A stretch of DNA of 5,469 nt. Source: Spirochaetaceae bacterium (GTDB lineage: Bacteria > Spirochaetota > Spirochaetia > Treponematales > Breznakiellaceae). A model generated the notes under the pieces. The model was not told the DNA's origin and did not search any database. It saw only the letters and a list, made by a program, of their open reading frames with translations. Below, one piece after another: positions 5,313 through 5,469 of this stretch. Within the stretch, counting starts at the first letter, position 1, and every line of letters begins with the position of its first letter. The stretch is from positions 1 to 5,469 of the forward strand of contig JAISCO010000243.1 in the NCBI GenBank assembly GCA_031265535.1. Direction: 5' to 3'. Both the position numbers and the translations under genes were made by a program.

Positions 5313-5469
5313 AAGGCACAACTGCACATAACAGGACTGTTTACGCTTCGCCGCCAGTAGGCGGCTCGGGGTTCCGTTCCGCTAGGTCGGCTACGCCTCC
5401 CACGCTCCACTTCACCCACATTTTGGCAGGGCTGCAAACCTGCGGTTTGCTTATCCGCCCTACCAAAAC
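5313..5469 (-). repeat. Right copy of the ~160-bp inverted repeat
   Basis: Reverse-complement partner of 4502-4669, with 53 of 55 bases identical at the inner end (5313-5367). It folds the same way with different stem sequences: outer stem TTTTGGCAGGGC (5421-5432) with 5457-5468, inner hairpin GCAAACC/GGTTTGC (5434-5450, loop TGC) and GCCGCC/GGCGGC (5350-5365). The outer stem pairs fully, with a G.T wobble, only on the minus strand, which is the strand equivalent to the left copy's plus strand. The window ends at the edge of the outer stem, so the copy may continue. Confidence 0.85.

Larger units (their letters stand above)
4502..5469. mobile_element. Putative small mobile element or cassette with long inverted ends
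   Basis: Two inverted copies of a structured repeat of about 160 bp enclose 643 bp of strongly AT-rich DNA, unlike everything else in the window. The interior holds a decayed reading frame and one intact small ORF but no transposase or integrase. This suggests a non-autonomous element moved by an enzyme encoded elsewhere, or a gene cassette between structured sites. I cannot identify target-site duplications because the right copy runs to the end of the window, so the true right boundary may lie outside. Confidence 0.5.

Noticed and set aside
5252..5437. 61-codon minus-strand ORF at the right end
   Set aside because: It covers the right repeat and the end of the plus-strand ORF; no homology or ribosome site is visible.
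4502..5469. Complete insertion sequence
   Set aside because: No transposase-length ORF or catalytic motif lies between the inverted copies, so it cannot be autonomous.

Overview
The window looks like chromosomal DNA from a spirochaete, most likely a gut-type Treponema. This is inference, based on lipoproteins with loose lipoboxes, a secreted xylan-degrading enzyme, a treponeme-like small outer-membrane-type protein, Shine-Dalgarno/sigma70-type signals and many short palindromic repeats. The species cannot be fixed from the sequence alone.

Layout. Three well-supported genes lie on the minus strand. The first in transcription order is a lipoprotein serine hydrolase of the beta-lactamase/PBP fold (3303-4355). 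It has a strong TTGACA/TATAAA promoter and is followed after one base by a small secreted, probable beta-barrel protein (2825-3301), whose ribosome binding site lies inside the last codons of the hydrolase. This two-gene operon ends at a rho-independent terminator (2732-2760). The second unit is one large gene (198-2522). It encodes a three-domain lipoprotein: a NodB/CE4 deacetylase, a GH10 endo-xylanase and a family 9 carbohydrate-binding module. It has its own -10 element, a leader of about 150 nt and a terminator at 59-85. The likely job is to bind xylan at the cell surface, remove acetyl groups and cut the backbone. One CE4 metal ligand appears to be replaced by Phe.

Between and around these genes is a family of short palindromes (complete at 4372-4410, divergent relatives at 2764-2800 and 2695-2724, half copies at 179-200 and 2558-2577). 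They sit at the borders of transcription units. One falls at the predicted 5' end of the hydrolase mRNA.

The right end (4502-5469) is different. Two inverted copies of a repeat of about 160 bp, 53/55 identical over their inner ends, bracket a 643-bp strongly AT-rich island. The island holds a decayed reading frame and an intact 85-codon ORF whose product resembles Imm32-type immunity proteins. The two repeat copies keep the same nested hairpins despite different stem sequences. This is the most unusual part of the window: either a small non-autonomous mobile element with structured ends, or a gene cassette between structured recombination sites. No recombinase is encoded in the window.
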